A stretch of DNA of 64,000 nucleotides from Corynebacterium liangguodongii (GTDB lineage: Bacteria; Actinomycetota; Actinomycetes; Mycobacteriales; Mycobacteriaceae). The stretch covers positions 2,108,001 through 2,172,000 of the forward strand of contig NZ_CP026948.1 in NCBI RefSeq assembly GCF_003070865.1. Reading direction: 5' to 3'. This document shows, piece by piece, positions 16,851-26,600 of this stretch. Positions within the stretch are counted from its first letter, which is position 1; the number at the start of each line of letters is the position of its first letter. Both the position numbers and the translations under genes were made by a program. The notes beneath the pieces are model-generated. The model searched no databases. It was not told the origin of the DNA and worked only from the letters and a program-made list of their open reading frames with translations.

Positions 16851-19800
16851 CGCAGCATCACACTCCTCATTGCATTGCCTAGCTGCTGGGCGGCGTTGTC
16901 GAGCTGGCCTTGGAGGTACTGTTTGGGGTCGTTGATTTGCACGGGGCCGTTGAAGACCGCGCCGACAGCGTTTTGCACGGCGTCTTGTGCGCCGCGCTGC
17001 CCGCGGTAGGCTAAGGCTTCCATGTTCAACCCGAGCGCGGAAAGGGAAGTTGATTGACCGCCGGAGATGTTGATCTTCCCCTGGAGAAGGCCCGGAAGCC
17101 CTGCGCCGATGAGGTTGAGCATGGACAGCACATCCACTCCGAGGCGTTTGCCTGTTTCGGCCCAGATTTCCAATGATTGTTCACGCTTGTTGGAGGACAG
17201 GGGGATGTAGGCTTCTGGCCCGGCTTCTGCCCAGAGCACGGCGGATCCTTCGTTGATGGAGGCTTGGCGGGCGTTGCCGAGGAATCCGCCGTTGGCCATG
17301 GCCGTGATGGAGGGCATGTTGTTGTAGCGTTCGAGTAGCTGTTGCGCTTCGCCCATCTTCTCCGCGTAGCGGCCTGGGAACGCGGAGCGCTGCACCCGTT
17401 GTGCGTGCGCGCCGGGGTCGCCCTGGTTGTAGTCGGCGTCATCGAGGACGTCGTAGAACATTCCAGCAGAGCGTGCTGGGTCCATGCGGTCGGCGGTTGT
17501 ACCCCATGCCCCGTTGTTGCGCTGCTGGAACAGGCCAACACTGTCGTGGTCGTAGCCGACAGCGTCATGCGGTAACTGCATCGACTCCGGGTCCTGCGGG
17601 TTCGCGTACATCTTCAGCCCGGACTCCACCAGTGCGGTTGCCAGTGCGATTTGAACACCACGGTCACTGATACCCCGGCGACGTCCCTCCTTGATGATCT
17701 CGTCGGCGTATCGGTTTCCGCTTGTCCCCCCAATCTTGTCTAGCCCGCCGGTTGGTGTGAGGACGTCTCCGCGGATGCGGGCGAGTTCCTCCTGCTGGTC
17801 CCGCATCTTCTGCTCGAGCTGCTCGATCTCCGCCTTGAGCGTGTTGACCTTATCCTCGGCCTTGGCGACGCGCTGATCTGCGGCGGCTTTCTGTGAGTCC
17901 GTTGCTTTCTCGCTGCCGTATGTTTCGTCGCGCTTCATCGTGGCGATGCGCAGGTCTTCCTCTGCCAGTGGTAGGTCTGCGCGTTTCGCGTCGAGTTTCT
18001 CTGTGTCTGATGCGATGCTCTTGGTAAGTTTGTCGACGCCTTTACCCTGTGTTTTTTCGAGTTTTGCGGCGTCTTTGTCGGCGAGTTCGGAGTACAGGCC
18101 GATTGCTTGGCCCCAGGAGACGACGTCGTCGTCCATGGGGGTGCCAGTGCGTGCGGAGTGGAGGGCGGCGACGAGTTCGAGGACGCTGCCGTCTTTGAGG
18201 AGGGGGCCTGCACCTCCGTTGAGTTCACGCTTCGGTTCTGTGCTCGCTGGGGTTGTGTCATCGAAGTCGCCTGCGGCTTTTGTTGCGCGCTTCGCCAGGG
18301 CTCCGACGGCCCCGTCGAGCTTGTCGAAGTACTCCAGTCCAACGCCTGGGTCGAGTGGTTGTGCTCCGGAGAGGTGGTAGAAGTCGGTGAAGCCGCGGCC
18401 CTCGAGCGGGCCTGCTTTTTTGCCGATGGTGAACCCCCCGCCGGTGTTTCCGCCGGATTCGATGTAGGTTCCGTCGTCCAGCTGCATGGCGGTGTGTCCA
18501 CCGCCGGGGCCTCCGTTGAGGAAGGCGACGCGGATGTCGCCGGACTGCCCCTTGCCTGGTTGGAATCCCTTGTTGCGCAGCCAGTCTCCCTCCCCGGCTG
18601 TTGCTGTGCGGGAGTCCCACTCGTCCAGGCCCAAAGCTGCGTTCACGCCGAGGGACACGGCACCGGAGCAGTCGACGCCGGCGCGTGACCAACCGCCGAA
18701 AATGTAGGGCGTGCCGTCCATGTAGCGCAGTTTCTCCGCGACCGCGGGGCCGGGCAGGATCGCACCGTTGGCAAGGGCTACGGCTTGCCCCTCGTTGGTG
18801 ACGAGGTTGTAGCCGAAGCGCTGCGCGACGGTGTTGAGGATGCGGGTGGAGCGGTCACGCTTGGATTCCGCCAACGGGATGTAAGCCTCCCCGCCGGTCT
18901 CCGATTCTCCATGCACCCTGTAGGTGCCGGGTGGGGTGATGGTGGCTACATGCGCGGGTTCCTTCCGCGGCCCCGCGTAAGCCTGTTCGAGGGCGCGTGT
19001 GGTGCCGCCGTCGGCGAACGCCACAGCCCGCTGCGCACCGTCATACACTCCACCATCGCGATCCTCCCGGGAGCGGGTGAAGATGTCCGTGATTCGGCGC
19101 ACGATGTTTACCGTGTGATCCGAGAACGTGTTGACCCGCTCCGGTGCAAGCGTGCTCTTCACGTGGTTCGCGGTTTCATTCGCGTTGTCAGAGATGATGA
19201 CCTGACCATTCGGCAAGGTCGTGGTCTTAATCCCCAGTTCGTTGAGCCGTGCCATGTTTTCCGGCGTCGTGTCAGTGATTGCCACATGCCCCGGGGGGAG
19301 TGACTGTGTTTTCACCCCCAGGTCCTGCAAAGCCAGGAGGTTCTGCGCTGTTGTGTCAGTGATTGCAACATGCCCGCCCGGCAGCGTGGTGGTCTGAATC
19401 CCCAGCTGTGTGAGCGCGCCGCGCACCTTGGGGGTGTCATCAGCGATGCGCACCGACCCGGCAGGCAGGTTCCTTGTCTGGACACCCAATTCTGCCAGTG
19501 CTGTGCGTACGAACCCGATGTTGTCGTTGACCTTCAGCTCCCCGTTCAGGGGGTCACGGACGACGGCACCGAGTTCCATTTGCTTGTTCATGACTTCGGA
19601 GAGGTTGTCTGTCATGACGAGCTGGCCGTTGATGTCCTTGGCCAGGCCGAGGTCGATGAGGCGTTGCTTAACCTCGGGGGTGTTGTCGGAGAGGTTGACA
19701 CGCCCGTCAGGCATTGTGGTGGCCTTGGCCCCGATTTGGTCGAGCATGGCCATGATGTTCATGCCGTCGGGGAAGGTGAGTTTCACCTCGCCGTTTGCGC

Positions 19801-22321
19801 CTTCTTCGACTTCGGCACCCAATTGGCGGAATTGTTCGCGCACTTCCGGGGCCATGGAGGTGACGATGATGGACTTGTCATCAGGAACGCTCTTGATGGA
19901 GTCGCCGAGCTGGTAGAACGCTTCACGGGTTTGGTTGGCGACGTTGGCCATGTTGTTGATCTGGTCGGCCTTAAGCGCGTCCTGCATTTTCGCCACATCA
20001 TCAGCGGCACCGGTCACCCCGTCGCGCAGCCCGCGGGCAGATTCGGTCGCGTCGTCGACTGCCGAGGCCCAGTAGTTCAGGTCACCGTCCGACCCCATGA
20101 TGCTGGCGAGTTCCTGCTGCGCGTCTTTGTTGCCGTTGACTGCACTGGTGAGCAGGTCGAGCGACACACCAGCTTCCGCGTACCTGTCCTTGGATTCCTG
20201 CCACTTCGCGGACCCCTCAATCACCGAGCGGGTTGCCTCATCTGTCGCTGTGCGGACACGGCGCATCGCCGCTTCGTTTCCGTTCATCGCGGACACGACA
20301 TCCTCGGAGGACACGCCCAGTTGGCGGGCTGTGTCCAACCAGCCCTCCTCCTCCGCCTTTTTGCGCTGCAGCTCGTTGGTTTGTGCTGTGATCGCGCCGG
20401 TGGTTTGGTCCAACGAGTCCTTGAGCAGTCCCTGTTGCTGTTGGTGCTGCTCTTCCGCCTGCTTGGCTTCCATGTGCTTGTTGGCGAGGTGGGATACGAC
20501 ACCCGCGGCGGCGGTGAATGCCAGCCCCCACGGGCCGCCAAGGAACCCCATAAGTCCACCGGCGGCGGTTTTGATGCCGTTGAACCCGACCTCCAGGGCT
20601 CCGCGGGTTCCGCCAGCGAACGCCACGGCTGCGGTCTGCATTCCTGTGAGTCGACCGCGCCACTCCGCATCCATCGCCCTAGAGGTCGCCAGAGCAGAAG
20701 CGTGAGCGCTACCTACCGTGGCAGCGTAGGAGCGTTCAGCCGCGGCAGTGGCCGCCAAGTCAGCACGCCGCTGCCGAAGCAGGGAGGACGCTTCAGCCGA
20801 TGAAGTCCGGACCGTTCCCAAGGCCGACATGAACTGGGTGCGCACAGTGTTCGCATACCCGTTGATCGCCCCGATGCCTGATGTCATGCGCGTGTTCAGG
20901 TCAAGCATCTTCGTCGCGGCGGCAGCCAACATGGCCGTGAACACGGGGCCGGGGATAGCACGCATCGCCCCACCCACCCCTTCGATGGCCGGGCCGAGAA
21001 GATCAAGCCCGCCCGCGAGGTGTGTCAACCCTGCTTCAAGCGCGGGGGAGAACTGGTCGTAGAGAGTCAGGGCGAGTTCCTCGGCATTGTTTTGCACGGC
21101 TGCAATCGCGCCGGGTAGACCCTGGGTTTTCGCCGCGGCTACATCGGCCGCTGCCCCTGCACGATCAACGGCGGCGCGCATCTGGTCAAACCCAGACGAC
21201 CCATCCGTAGCAGCGATACCCGCGAGCCGCATCGCATCACTACCGAAGAGGGTTGCTGTCGCGGCCTGGTACTGCTCATCGGTCATGCGGCCAGCAGCAT
21301 CACCTAACTGGGCCATCAGGGAGTGCATGCCCACGAACTTGCCGTTCGCGTCGTAGATCGTCAGGCCGAGTTCTTCAATGGCCTGCTGTGCTGGCTTGCC
21401 TTGGTCAGTGACAGCAAGCAGAGCGGTTTTGAGAAGGGTACCGGCATCGGAACCGGTGATACCGGCGTTGGCGAACATACCCAGGGCGGCGGCGGTGTCC
21501 TCAATCGACAGCCCGAACTGGTGGGCAACGGCACCTGACTGCTGCAACCCGGCGGCGATGTCCGTCATTTCCGCCGTTGACGCGTTCGCGGCGTTCGCCA
21601 GCACGTCCGCGGCTTTCGCGGCGTAGTCGGCTTCCAGACCGAACGAATTGAGCGCCTGCGCCTGGATTGTTGCCGCTGTGCCCGCATCAATCTGCGCCGC
21701 CGCCGCCAACTGCAGGGTGCCTTTTGCGGCGGCCATGGCTTGGTCGACCTCGAACCCGCCCTTCGCGAGCTCGGACATGGCCAGCGCTGCGTCGGAGGCC
21801 GACGTGTTCGCTAACGAGGTGTCCTTACCGAGTTCGCGGGCGCGCTGCGACACCGCCGCCAGCTGTCCCTCGGTCGCACCAGAGACGGCGCGCACCGTGT
21901 TGAGCTGGTTCGTGAACTCGTTGCCGAGCTTCAACGCTTCCTGGAACGCTCCAGCCACACCAGCACCAGCAGCCGCCAACCCCACCAGTGGAGCGACGTT
22001 GCCTAAACCGACAAGAACTTCACCAAGGCCACGGCCAGCACTCGCAGCCTTGTCCAACTCTTGGGCTGGTTGCTCCCCCACGCGCAGACGCGCCCCAGAC
22101 TGCGACGCCTTCTCCAAATCGGAGCCCAACTGCTGGGCAGACTTCGACGCGGATTTAAGCTTGTCTTCCCCTTCCGGGGAAACACGCAGCTTCGTTGAGG
22201 AAACCTTGTCGGCTTCCTTCTTCACGTCGTTAAGGTCGCGTTTGACCTTACCAAGTTCAGACGAAACACCGGACGCGTCGACGCGAACCTTGGCGGAGAG
22301 CGTACCGAGATCGAGGGACAT
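16847..22321 (-). CDS. Tape measure protein with NlpC/P60 and lysozyme-like domains
   Basis: 1824 residues, the longest gene. The N-terminus is charged helix, then a TP901-type tape measure core (about 90-450, with MSELAKGGFEVDQAMAAAKG) and hydrophobic helices (about 580-620). Eight degenerate repeats of about 28 residues lie near 810-1045 (pattern LGxxTxxLPxGxVxITD). An NlpC/P60 peptidase-like domain follows (about 1195-1330, Cys in GVDCSGAVSLG, His in GGGHTAMQLDD), then a lytic transglycosylase-like domain (about 1535-1680, LATALVESGLKMY). It sets tail length and the wall-cutting domains help DNA entry. Confidence 0.9.
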   Translation of the reverse strand: MSLDLGTLSAKVRVDASGVSSELGKVKRDLNDVKKEADKVSSTKLRVSPEGEDKLKSASKSAQQLGSDLEKASQSGARLRVGEQPAQELDKAASAGRGLGEVLVGLGNVAPLVGLAAAGAGVAGAFQEALKLGNEFTNQLNTVRAVSGATEGQLAAVSQRARELGKDTSLANTSASDAALAMSELAKGGFEVDQAMAAAKGTLQLAAAAQIDAGTAATIQAQALNSFGLEADYAAKAADVLANAANASTAEMTDIAAGLQQSGAVAHQFGLSIEDTAAALGMFANAGITGSDAGTLLKTALLAVTDQGKPAQQAIEELGLTIYDANGKFVGMHSLMAQLGDAAGRMTDEQYQAATATLFGSDAMRLAGIAATDGSSGFDQMRAAVDRAGAAADVAAAKTQGLPGAIAAVQNNAEELALTLYDQFSPALEAGLTHLAGGLDLLGPAIEGVGGAMRAIPGPVFTAMLAAAATKMLDLNTRMTSGIGAINGYANTVRTQFMSALGTVRTSSAEASSLLRQRRADLAATAAAERSYAATVGSAHASALATSRAMDAEWRGRLTGMQTAAVAFAGGTRGALEVGFNGIKTAAGGLMGFLGGPWGLAFTAAAGVVSHLANKHMEAKQAEEQHQQQQGLLKDSLDQTTGAITAQTNELQRKKAEEEGWLDTARQLGVSSEDVVSAMNGNEAAMRRVRTATDEATRSVIEGSAKWQESKDRYAEAGVSLDLLTSAVNGNKDAQQELASIMGSDGDLNYWASAVDDATESARGLRDGVTGAADDVAKMQDALKADQINNMANVANQTREAFYQLGDSIKSVPDDKSIIVTSMAPEVREQFRQLGAEVEEGANGEVKLTFPDGMNIMAMLDQIGAKATTMPDGRVNLSDNTPEVKQRLIDLGLAKDINGQLVMTDNLSEVMNKQMELGAVVRDPLNGELKVNDNIGFVRTALAELGVQTRNLPAGSVRIADDTPKVRGALTQLGIQTTTLPGGHVAITDTTAQNLLALQDLGVKTQSLPPGHVAITDTTPENMARLNELGIKTTTLPNGQVIISDNANETANHVKSTLAPERVNTFSDHTVNIVRRITDIFTRSREDRDGGVYDGAQRAVAFADGGTTRALEQAYAGPRKEPAHVATITPPGTYRVHGESETGGEAYIPLAESKRDRSTRILNTVAQRFGYNLVTNEGQAVALANGAILPGPAVAEKLRYMDGTPYIFGGWSRAGVDCSGAVSLGVNAALGLDEWDSRTATAGEGDWLRNKGFQPGKGQSGDIRVAFLNGGPGGGHTAMQLDDGTYIESGGNTGGGFTIGKKAGPLEGRGFTDFYHLSGAQPLDPGVGLEYFDKLDGAVGALAKRATKAAGDFDDTTPASTEPKRELNGGAGPLLKDGSVLELVAALHSARTGTPMDDDVVSWGQAIGLYSELADKDAAKLEKTQGKGVDKLTKSIASDTEKLDAKRADLPLAEEDLRIATMKRDETYGSEKATDSQKAAADQRVAKAEDKVNTLKAEIEQLEQKMRDQQEELARIRGDVLTPTGGLDKIGGTSGNRYADEIIKEGRRRGISDRGVQIALATALVESGLKMYANPQDPESMQLPHDAVGYDHDSVGLFQQRNNGAWGTTADRMDPARSAGMFYDVLDDADYNQGDPGAHAQRVQRSAFPGRYAEKMGEAQQLLERYNNMPSITAMANGGFLGNARQASINEGSAVLWAEAGPEAYIPLSSNKREQSLEIWAETGKRLGVDVLSMLNLIGAGLPGLLQGKINISGGQSTSLSALGLNMEALAYRGQRGAQDAVQNAVGAVFNGPVQINDPKQYLQGQLDNAAQQLGNAMRSVMLR

Positions 22322-23175
22322 TTAGACCTCCGGGCCGTAGTGTGATGCCACAGCTGTGCGCAGCCGGGACGGTTGGGTAATCAAGTCGTTGATGCGGAGG
22401 TTGAGCCACCGCCAAGTGCGTTCGCGCAGAATGCCCGATTCCACGTCGACACCGAACTTTTCGTGCAGATCGCACTCAATGAGCGCCCACTGGTCGAGGA
22501 GCCACGACCATTCCACCTTGACGAGCGGTTTGTCCTCCGGCCCGTCAGCGTTCGCTGCGCTCGGCGCAGCGTACCAGTCACGCAACCCCGTGCCGGGGTC
22601 GTAAGGGCCACCACCAGGGTCGCGTGGGCCGTAAGCACCAGGGCGAGGATCGTAGGGTCCGTAGGGTCCGTCTAGGAGGTGCGCTTCTTCGGCATCATCG
22701 CCGGGGACGGCTTCTTCTCCACCGCCTGCGCTGTCTGCTCCATCCACCCCATGGTCGCCTCCGGAACCAGGGGCTGTGTCTCTTTTCCCAGGCGGTTCTC
22801 CCACCAAAACTCCCCGAACGCTTCACCCACAGCGAAGTGCGCGATCGCCGTGTTCGCCACGTGGTAGACCTCCTCGAGAGGGATCCCGTCGGCGACGAGC
22901 TCGTCCCACAAGCCACCGGTCATGGTGTCAGTGGCTGGGTCGTAGGTGGCTCCCAGAACGATGGAGATCATGTCGATGTTGGCTTTTCCGGTGACGGTCA
23001 TGTCCGCGGATTCCGGGGCGAGCACGTACGCCTTGAGCCGTAGCCCGTCCTGTGCGTTGGGGGCATGAACGGTGTACACCTTCCCGCCGATGGGGAGGTG
23101 CAGGTCGGGGTCGTGGAATTGGCGGAGGTCTTTCACCAGATGGCTCCCAAAATTGACTAGGGCGGGCAATGACAC
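22322..23175 (-). CDS. Tail assembly chaperone GT-type fusion by -1 frameshift
   Basis: The frame ending at 22672 overlaps a second open frame in the -1 phase, 22322-22807, which has no start of its own and continues DGPYGPYDPRPGAYGPRD into a helical domain (WLLDQWALIECDLHEKFG). This is the conserved siphovirus G/GT arrangement just before the tape measure. No canonical X-XXY-YYZ heptamer is obvious; the TCCCCGG stretch near 22708 is one candidate site. The long product is a chaperone for tape-measure folding. Confidence 0.75.
22672..23175 (-). CDS. Tail assembly chaperone, short form
   Basis: 167 residues (MSLPALVNFGSHLVKDLRQF), ending KKPSPAMMPKKRTS at 22672. It has the compact beta/helix composition of tail chaperones (VLAPESADMTVTGKANIDMISI). 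It follows the major tail protein and precedes the tape measure. It is the in-frame product of the G/GT pair described at 22322. Confidence 0.8.
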   Translation of the reverse strand: MSLPALVNFGSHLVKDLRQFHDPDLHLPIGGKVYTVHAPNAQDGLRLKAYVLAPESADMTVTGKANIDMISIVLGATYDPATDTMTGGLWDELVADGIPLEEVYHVANTAIAHFAVGEAFGEFWWENRLGKETQPLVPEATMGWMEQTAQAVEKKPSPAMMPKKRTS

Positions 23176-23216
23176 CGTGAGGATGCCACTGCCCGCCCGT
23201 TGTCTACCTAGGTTCG

Positions 23217-23774
23217 CTAGGCCCCGGTTCCCTCCGGGATGGTGGAGCCACCGGCTTCACTCACCGGGACGGACGCGCCAGTCGGCGTTTCGACCGGCTT
23301 GATCCGCGTCGGCTTGCCACGGGACATCATCGTGAAGCTGAACTGGTCAAGGTCCTCGTTGCCGCCGTCGGTGTCGGTCCATTCGACGGAGAAGTTGGAC
23401 TCGTAGCCCTCGTCAACACCATCGGTGCGCCAGGCTCGAGCCTTGATAACGTTGCGTAGGCCCATGTTGCGGCCCACTTCGCGGAGGATAGCTTGGCCCT
23501 CGTCCTGGGTGAACTTGTCGCCAGCGAGCTGCCCCTTGCGGAAGCCCTCACCCTCGAAGGTGAGTTGGAGGGCGGTGGCGATGTTGGACTTGTAGCCCTC
23601 GGAGTCGATGTCGGAGTCGTCCTTCATCGTCAGCTCGGTCTTGGGTGCGAACTTTGCGAGGCCGCGGACGAACACCCAGGTGGAATTGTCTTCGGGGTCC
23701 TGGACTTGGAGTGCCCAGTCGCGGGCGAGTGTGGAGTTAAGGTCGTTGGAGGAAGGTGCCTTGGCAACTGCCAT
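23217..23774 (-). CDS. Major tail (tube) protein
   Basis: 185 residues with GGAG before the ATG. Acidic N-terminal half (NSTWVFVRGLAKFAPKTEL, MKDDSDIDSEGYKSNIATA) and a beta-rich body typical of phage tube subunits. It lies between tail terminator and tail chaperones, as the tube gene does in siphoviruses. The Pro/Thr/Gly tail (VETPTGASVPVSEAGGS) may be exposed. Confidence 0.85.
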   Translation of the reverse strand: MAVAKAPSSNDLNSTLARDWALQVQDPEDNSTWVFVRGLAKFAPKTELTMKDDSDIDSEGYKSNIATALQLTFEGEGFRKGQLAGDKFTQDEGQAILREVGRNMGLRNVIKARAWRTDGVDEGYESNFSVEWTDTDGGNEDLDQFSFTMMSRGKPTRIKPVETPTGASVPVSEAGGSTIPEGTGA

Positions 23775-23777
23775 TGT

Positions 23778-24224
23778 TTACGCTCCTTGAGGATTGAGGG
23801 TGAATGTGTAGGAGTCGGCCCGCGTCCAGCGGCCCTGCGTGTCCTTTTCCTCCGGTCCTCGGAGGTGACGTGCGCAATGTAGGACGGTGGTTGAGTTGTC
23901 CAGGTCGAAGTGTGTCTGCTCGTGCAATGCGATGTAGATGCGGTCCAGGATTTGTGCGGGGCTGTGCGGGTGTTGGTTTCCTCGCGCCCTGAACTGCACT
24001 TTGAGCGCTGGTGTACTGGTTGACCTGCCGAGTGTGGTGATGTGGTCGTACTGGTTGATAGCGATGGAGTACCCGGCTTCGTCGGGGATGGTTCCGAAGT
24101 AGATAGCCGGGGGTGTAAACGTGGTGTACTTCCCGTCGCCCCGGTACTGGCCAATCTTCAACCCCGCGAGGTGCTGGGCGAGGTCGGGGAGGAAATCGGG
24201 GAAGATCGGCGGCGGTGGGGTCAT
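23778..24224 (-). CDS. Tail terminator-like protein
   Basis: 148 residues from ATG at 24224, which follows GGAGGTGGCACG; an upstream in-frame start has no site. Contains LKVQFRARGNQHPHSPAQILDRI and FTLNPQGA at the end, a pattern common to minor capsid/tail terminator proteins that cap the tube. Overlaps the preceding gene by four bases. Position just before the tube gene supports the role. Confidence 0.75.
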   Translation of the reverse strand: MTPPPPIFPDFLPDLAQHLAGLKIGQYRGDGKYTTFTPPAIYFGTIPDEAGYSIAINQYDHITTLGRSTSTPALKVQFRARGNQHPHSPAQILDRIYIALHEQTHFDLDNSTTVLHCARHLRGPEEKDTQGRWTRADSYTFTLNPQGA

Positions 24225-24511
24225 CGTGCCACCTCCGCAATCTGGGGGGCGAGCATGGCGAAGCGCACACCGTCGCTGCCGAACAGGTCGGTGACGCACT
24301 GCTGGTACACGGTGGAGCCGACCTCGAGGCGAGCATGGGAGAGCTGCACCGCGAGGTCACGGAAGTCACCGTAGAACGGGCCAAGACCCAGCGCGTCCCG
24401 CTTCGACTCAAACCGGTCATCCATCATCGCGGTGAACACGGCCCGCAGCATCGTGGTCGCGTCGTCACCAACGATGCCGTGGCTGGCTAAAACATCGAAC
24501 ACGGTTGTCAC
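24221..24511 (-). CDS. Head-tail region protein
   Basis: 96 residues. Sits between the HK97 gp10-like gene and the tail terminator with four-base overlaps at both ends. Sequence MTTVFDVLASHGIVGDDATT then ALGLGPFYGDFRDLAVQLS shows no known motif. Likely a neck or tail-completion factor by position only. Confidence 0.6.
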   Translation of the reverse strand: MTTVFDVLASHGIVGDDATTMLRAVFTAMMDDRFESKRDALGLGPFYGDFRDLAVQLSHARLEVGSTVYQQCVTDLFGSDGVRFAMLAPQIAEVAR

Positions 24512-24846
24512 TTCAAGGCCTTTCTAAGTTCGGTGGCGATGGCTTCACGCATCGCCGGGGCGGCTGCGGTCATGGCGTTCTCGAGGAACTTCGCTTCCCC
24601 ACCGCCGGGGTGTTGCCACCCGATTTCTTCATGTTGGCGGGCGGCGTAGGGAGTGTTGTAAGACACGGCGCTGGTGCCCTCACCGTCGGTGGTGACCTTC
24701 ATGCTGGCGCGAAGTGTGCCGGTTTCCACTGGGGTGCGTTGCACCGCTTCATCACCTAAGTGTTCGGCGGCGGCTTCAGCAGCGTTGTTCACCGCCTGCT
24801 CCAGGCCGCGGACGATGTCGTCGCCTTTCCAATCAAGGTCAGCCAT
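24508..24846 (-). CDS. HK97 gp10-like tail component
   Basis: 112 residues. The block RTPVETGTLRASMKV and YAARQHEEIGWQHPGGGEAKF is characteristic of the HK97 gp10 family, with a C-terminal helix (AMREAIATELRKALK). These proteins belong to the neck/tail-completion set. Translationally coupled to the next gene (overlap at 24508-24511). Confidence 0.85.
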   Translation of the reverse strand: MADLDWKGDDIVRGLEQAVNNAAEAAAEHLGDEAVQRTPVETGTLRASMKVTTDGEGTSAVSYNTPYAARQHEEIGWQHPGGGEAKFLENAMTAAAPAMREAIATELRKALK

Positions 24847-25219
24847 ACGGGCCTGCCGTCTCTACTCCTGGCGACGTGGGAACATCGCACACGAATTTCA
24901 GATGGTTAGGCAGGTTCACACCAGCCCCGTGGTGCACGCTCCTAGCGATGATTTGCCACGGACCAGGCTCAAAAGGGTCGGTCAGGGTGAGCGTGTCCCC
25001 GCGTTCTGCCATGACCCGCAAGGGAGCGTAGACGATGGTGTCGGTAACGATTTGCTGCCCCTGCGGGGATTCCACTCGCTGCACTTGTTGCCGCACATGG
25101 CACTTCACCGGCACGTCATCACCAGCGCTCGGCCCGTACGGTGACTCCCCGGCACCGACATGGAAAACCACATCATGGGTGAACCACTCGGTGGCGAGAT
25201 CATCTTCTACAGAACCCAT
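24839..25219 (-). CDS. Head-tail stopper/adaptor
   Basis: 126 residues, overlapping both neighbours. Beta-rich (VVFHVGAGESPYGPSAGDD, TDTIVYAPLRVMAERGDTL) and of the size of stopper proteins that close the portal after packaging. Position second after the capsid gene supports this; no motif is decisive. Confidence 0.65.
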   Translation of the reverse strand: MGSVEDDLATEWFTHDVVFHVGAGESPYGPSAGDDVPVKCHVRQQVQRVESPQGQQIVTDTIVYAPLRVMAERGDTLTLTDPFEPGPWQIIARSVHHGAGVNLPNHLKFVCDVPTSPGVETAGPYG

Positions 25220-25614
25220 GGCTGGCCCCCTGTCAGATCAGCAGCGTCGAGGATCGCCAGAGCTGTGGGGGCGAGCTCTATGGCGGCGAGTGCTCTAGCT
25301 TCGGCCACGCTCGCTGTCTCGTAGGACAGTGAAGCATCACCTATGGACGACGAGGAGACGGGGCCACGTTCTGGGGTTTTGCCCGGCTCTACACCGTTTT
25401 GTACCCACACGAGGACTTGTTCGCAGGTGGCGTCGCGCAACGCTTCCTCCACCTCCAGGTCGGATGGTAAACCTGCCGGGGTGGTGTCGAAGTGGGCGCG
25501 ACGTACTGCGTCACGTACCCAGGACGACGCCAACCCGAGCAGGCGGTCAATGTTCGTCGGGGCTTCCATGTCGGCGTACTTTTCGAAGTCGTCTTCCGAA
25601 GCGAACAACAGCAC
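25207..25614 (-). CDS. Head-tail connector (gp6/gp15-like adaptor)
   Basis: 135 residues. N-terminal FASEDDFEKYADMEAPTNID and LGLASSWVRDAVRRAHFDTT, then ALRDATCEQVLVWVQNG, a helical pattern typical of adaptor proteins that bind under the portal. First gene after the capsid. Ribosome site is not strong. Confidence 0.7.
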   Translation of the reverse strand: MLLFASEDDFEKYADMEAPTNIDRLLGLASSWVRDAVRRAHFDTTPAGLPSDLEVEEALRDATCEQVLVWVQNGVEPGKTPERGPVSSSSIGDASLSYETASVAEARALAAIELAPTALAILDAADLTGGQPWVL

Positions 25615-25691
25615 GATGTTTTCTCCTTGGATTGGCGAAAGGCCGGGGACCGTATTGTCACGGCCCCGGCCTAGTTGCCGTCAACTACCTG

Positions 25692-26588
25692 TTAGGCAGC
25701 GACGGGTTCGGACGGTGCGGTCGGTGCGACGATCTTCACCTCGGCGGTGGCGATACCCTCCGGGCGAGTCACCGCGGCACCGTAGACGTTCAGGCCACGC
25801 ACGATGTCACCGAAGTGGGCCGGGTCGCGCAGAGCCTCGGTCTCTACGAGCTGGGAGGCGAACGCGAACGCGTCAGGAACGCCCGCGATAGCGACCTCAC
25901 GGCCAGCAACAAGCGGGGTGTTGTTGGACACGAGAACCTCGAAGCCAACAGCGCGACCGACGATGCCGTTGCGCAGGCCCTCACCATCACCGGACGCATC
26001 CACGCGGGAGAAACGCGGATCCATCAACAGTGCGGAGTAGGTGTCAGGGCCGACCACAACGTAGCGGCCCATCGTCGGCACGGACTGGCGGTTGAGCTTG
26101 TTCGACAGCTGAACCAGCACCTTGTACGCCGAGTACTCGGCACCAGCCTTAGACGGGTCGTCGTCGATGACCTCGACGGTGCCGATCTTGTTCGCAGACA
26201 GCGCACCGTCCTTGAGCAGACCAGCGATGTACTTGTCGGCGTTGTCGCGCAGCTCAACACCAGCGGAACGGGTCGCGGGGCCCTGGAAATCACCAGCGGC
26301 CTGCACCTTGTCGACGTCGTGGACGCGGAACGCGAAGTACTTGCCCTGGTCGATGGTGAGGGTGGTCTTGGTGGTGTTGAGTTCTTCAACCTCCACCGGG
26401 GTGCCCTTGGTGTAGTCACGCACCGTGGGGGCGGAGAGGTGGTTGATGTGGACGGTATCGCCGATGCCGGTGATTTCACCCATCCATGCGGACGATGCGA
26501 TGGACGGTTGGCCGAAGATGAGGCTCTTTTCGTACGGCTCCTTGATGGCCGCGTTCCAGACCTCGGGGATGAAGGTTTCTACAGACAC
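25692..26588 (-). CDS. Major capsid protein
   Basis: 298 residues with AGGAG upstream. Begins MSVETFIPEVWNAAIKEPYE, a start seen in HK97-fold capsid proteins of actinophages; later RYVVVGPDTYSALLMD and GRAVGFEVLVSNNTPLV are typical of the family core. It follows the scaffold gene immediately. No maturation protease gene is visible next to it, so the separate scaffold is expected to be removed otherwise. Confidence 0.88.
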   Translation of the reverse strand: MSVETFIPEVWNAAIKEPYEKSLIFGQPSIASSAWMGEITGIGDTVHINHLSAPTVRDYTKGTPVEVEELNTTKTTLTIDQGKYFAFRVHDVDKVQAAGDFQGPATRSAGVELRDNADKYIAGLLKDGALSANKIGTVEVIDDDPSKAGAEYSAYKVLVQLSNKLNRQSVPTMGRYVVVGPDTYSALLMDPRFSRVDASGDGEGLRNGIVGRAVGFEVLVSNNTPLVAGREVAIAGVPDAFAFASQLVETEALRDPAHFGDIVRGLNVYGAAVTRPEGIATAEVKIVAPTAPSEPVAA

Positions 26589-26600
26589 TGTGTGTGCTCC

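Noticed and set aside
19370..20803. 477-codon rightward open frame
   Set aside because: Antisense of the tape measure gene; no domain.
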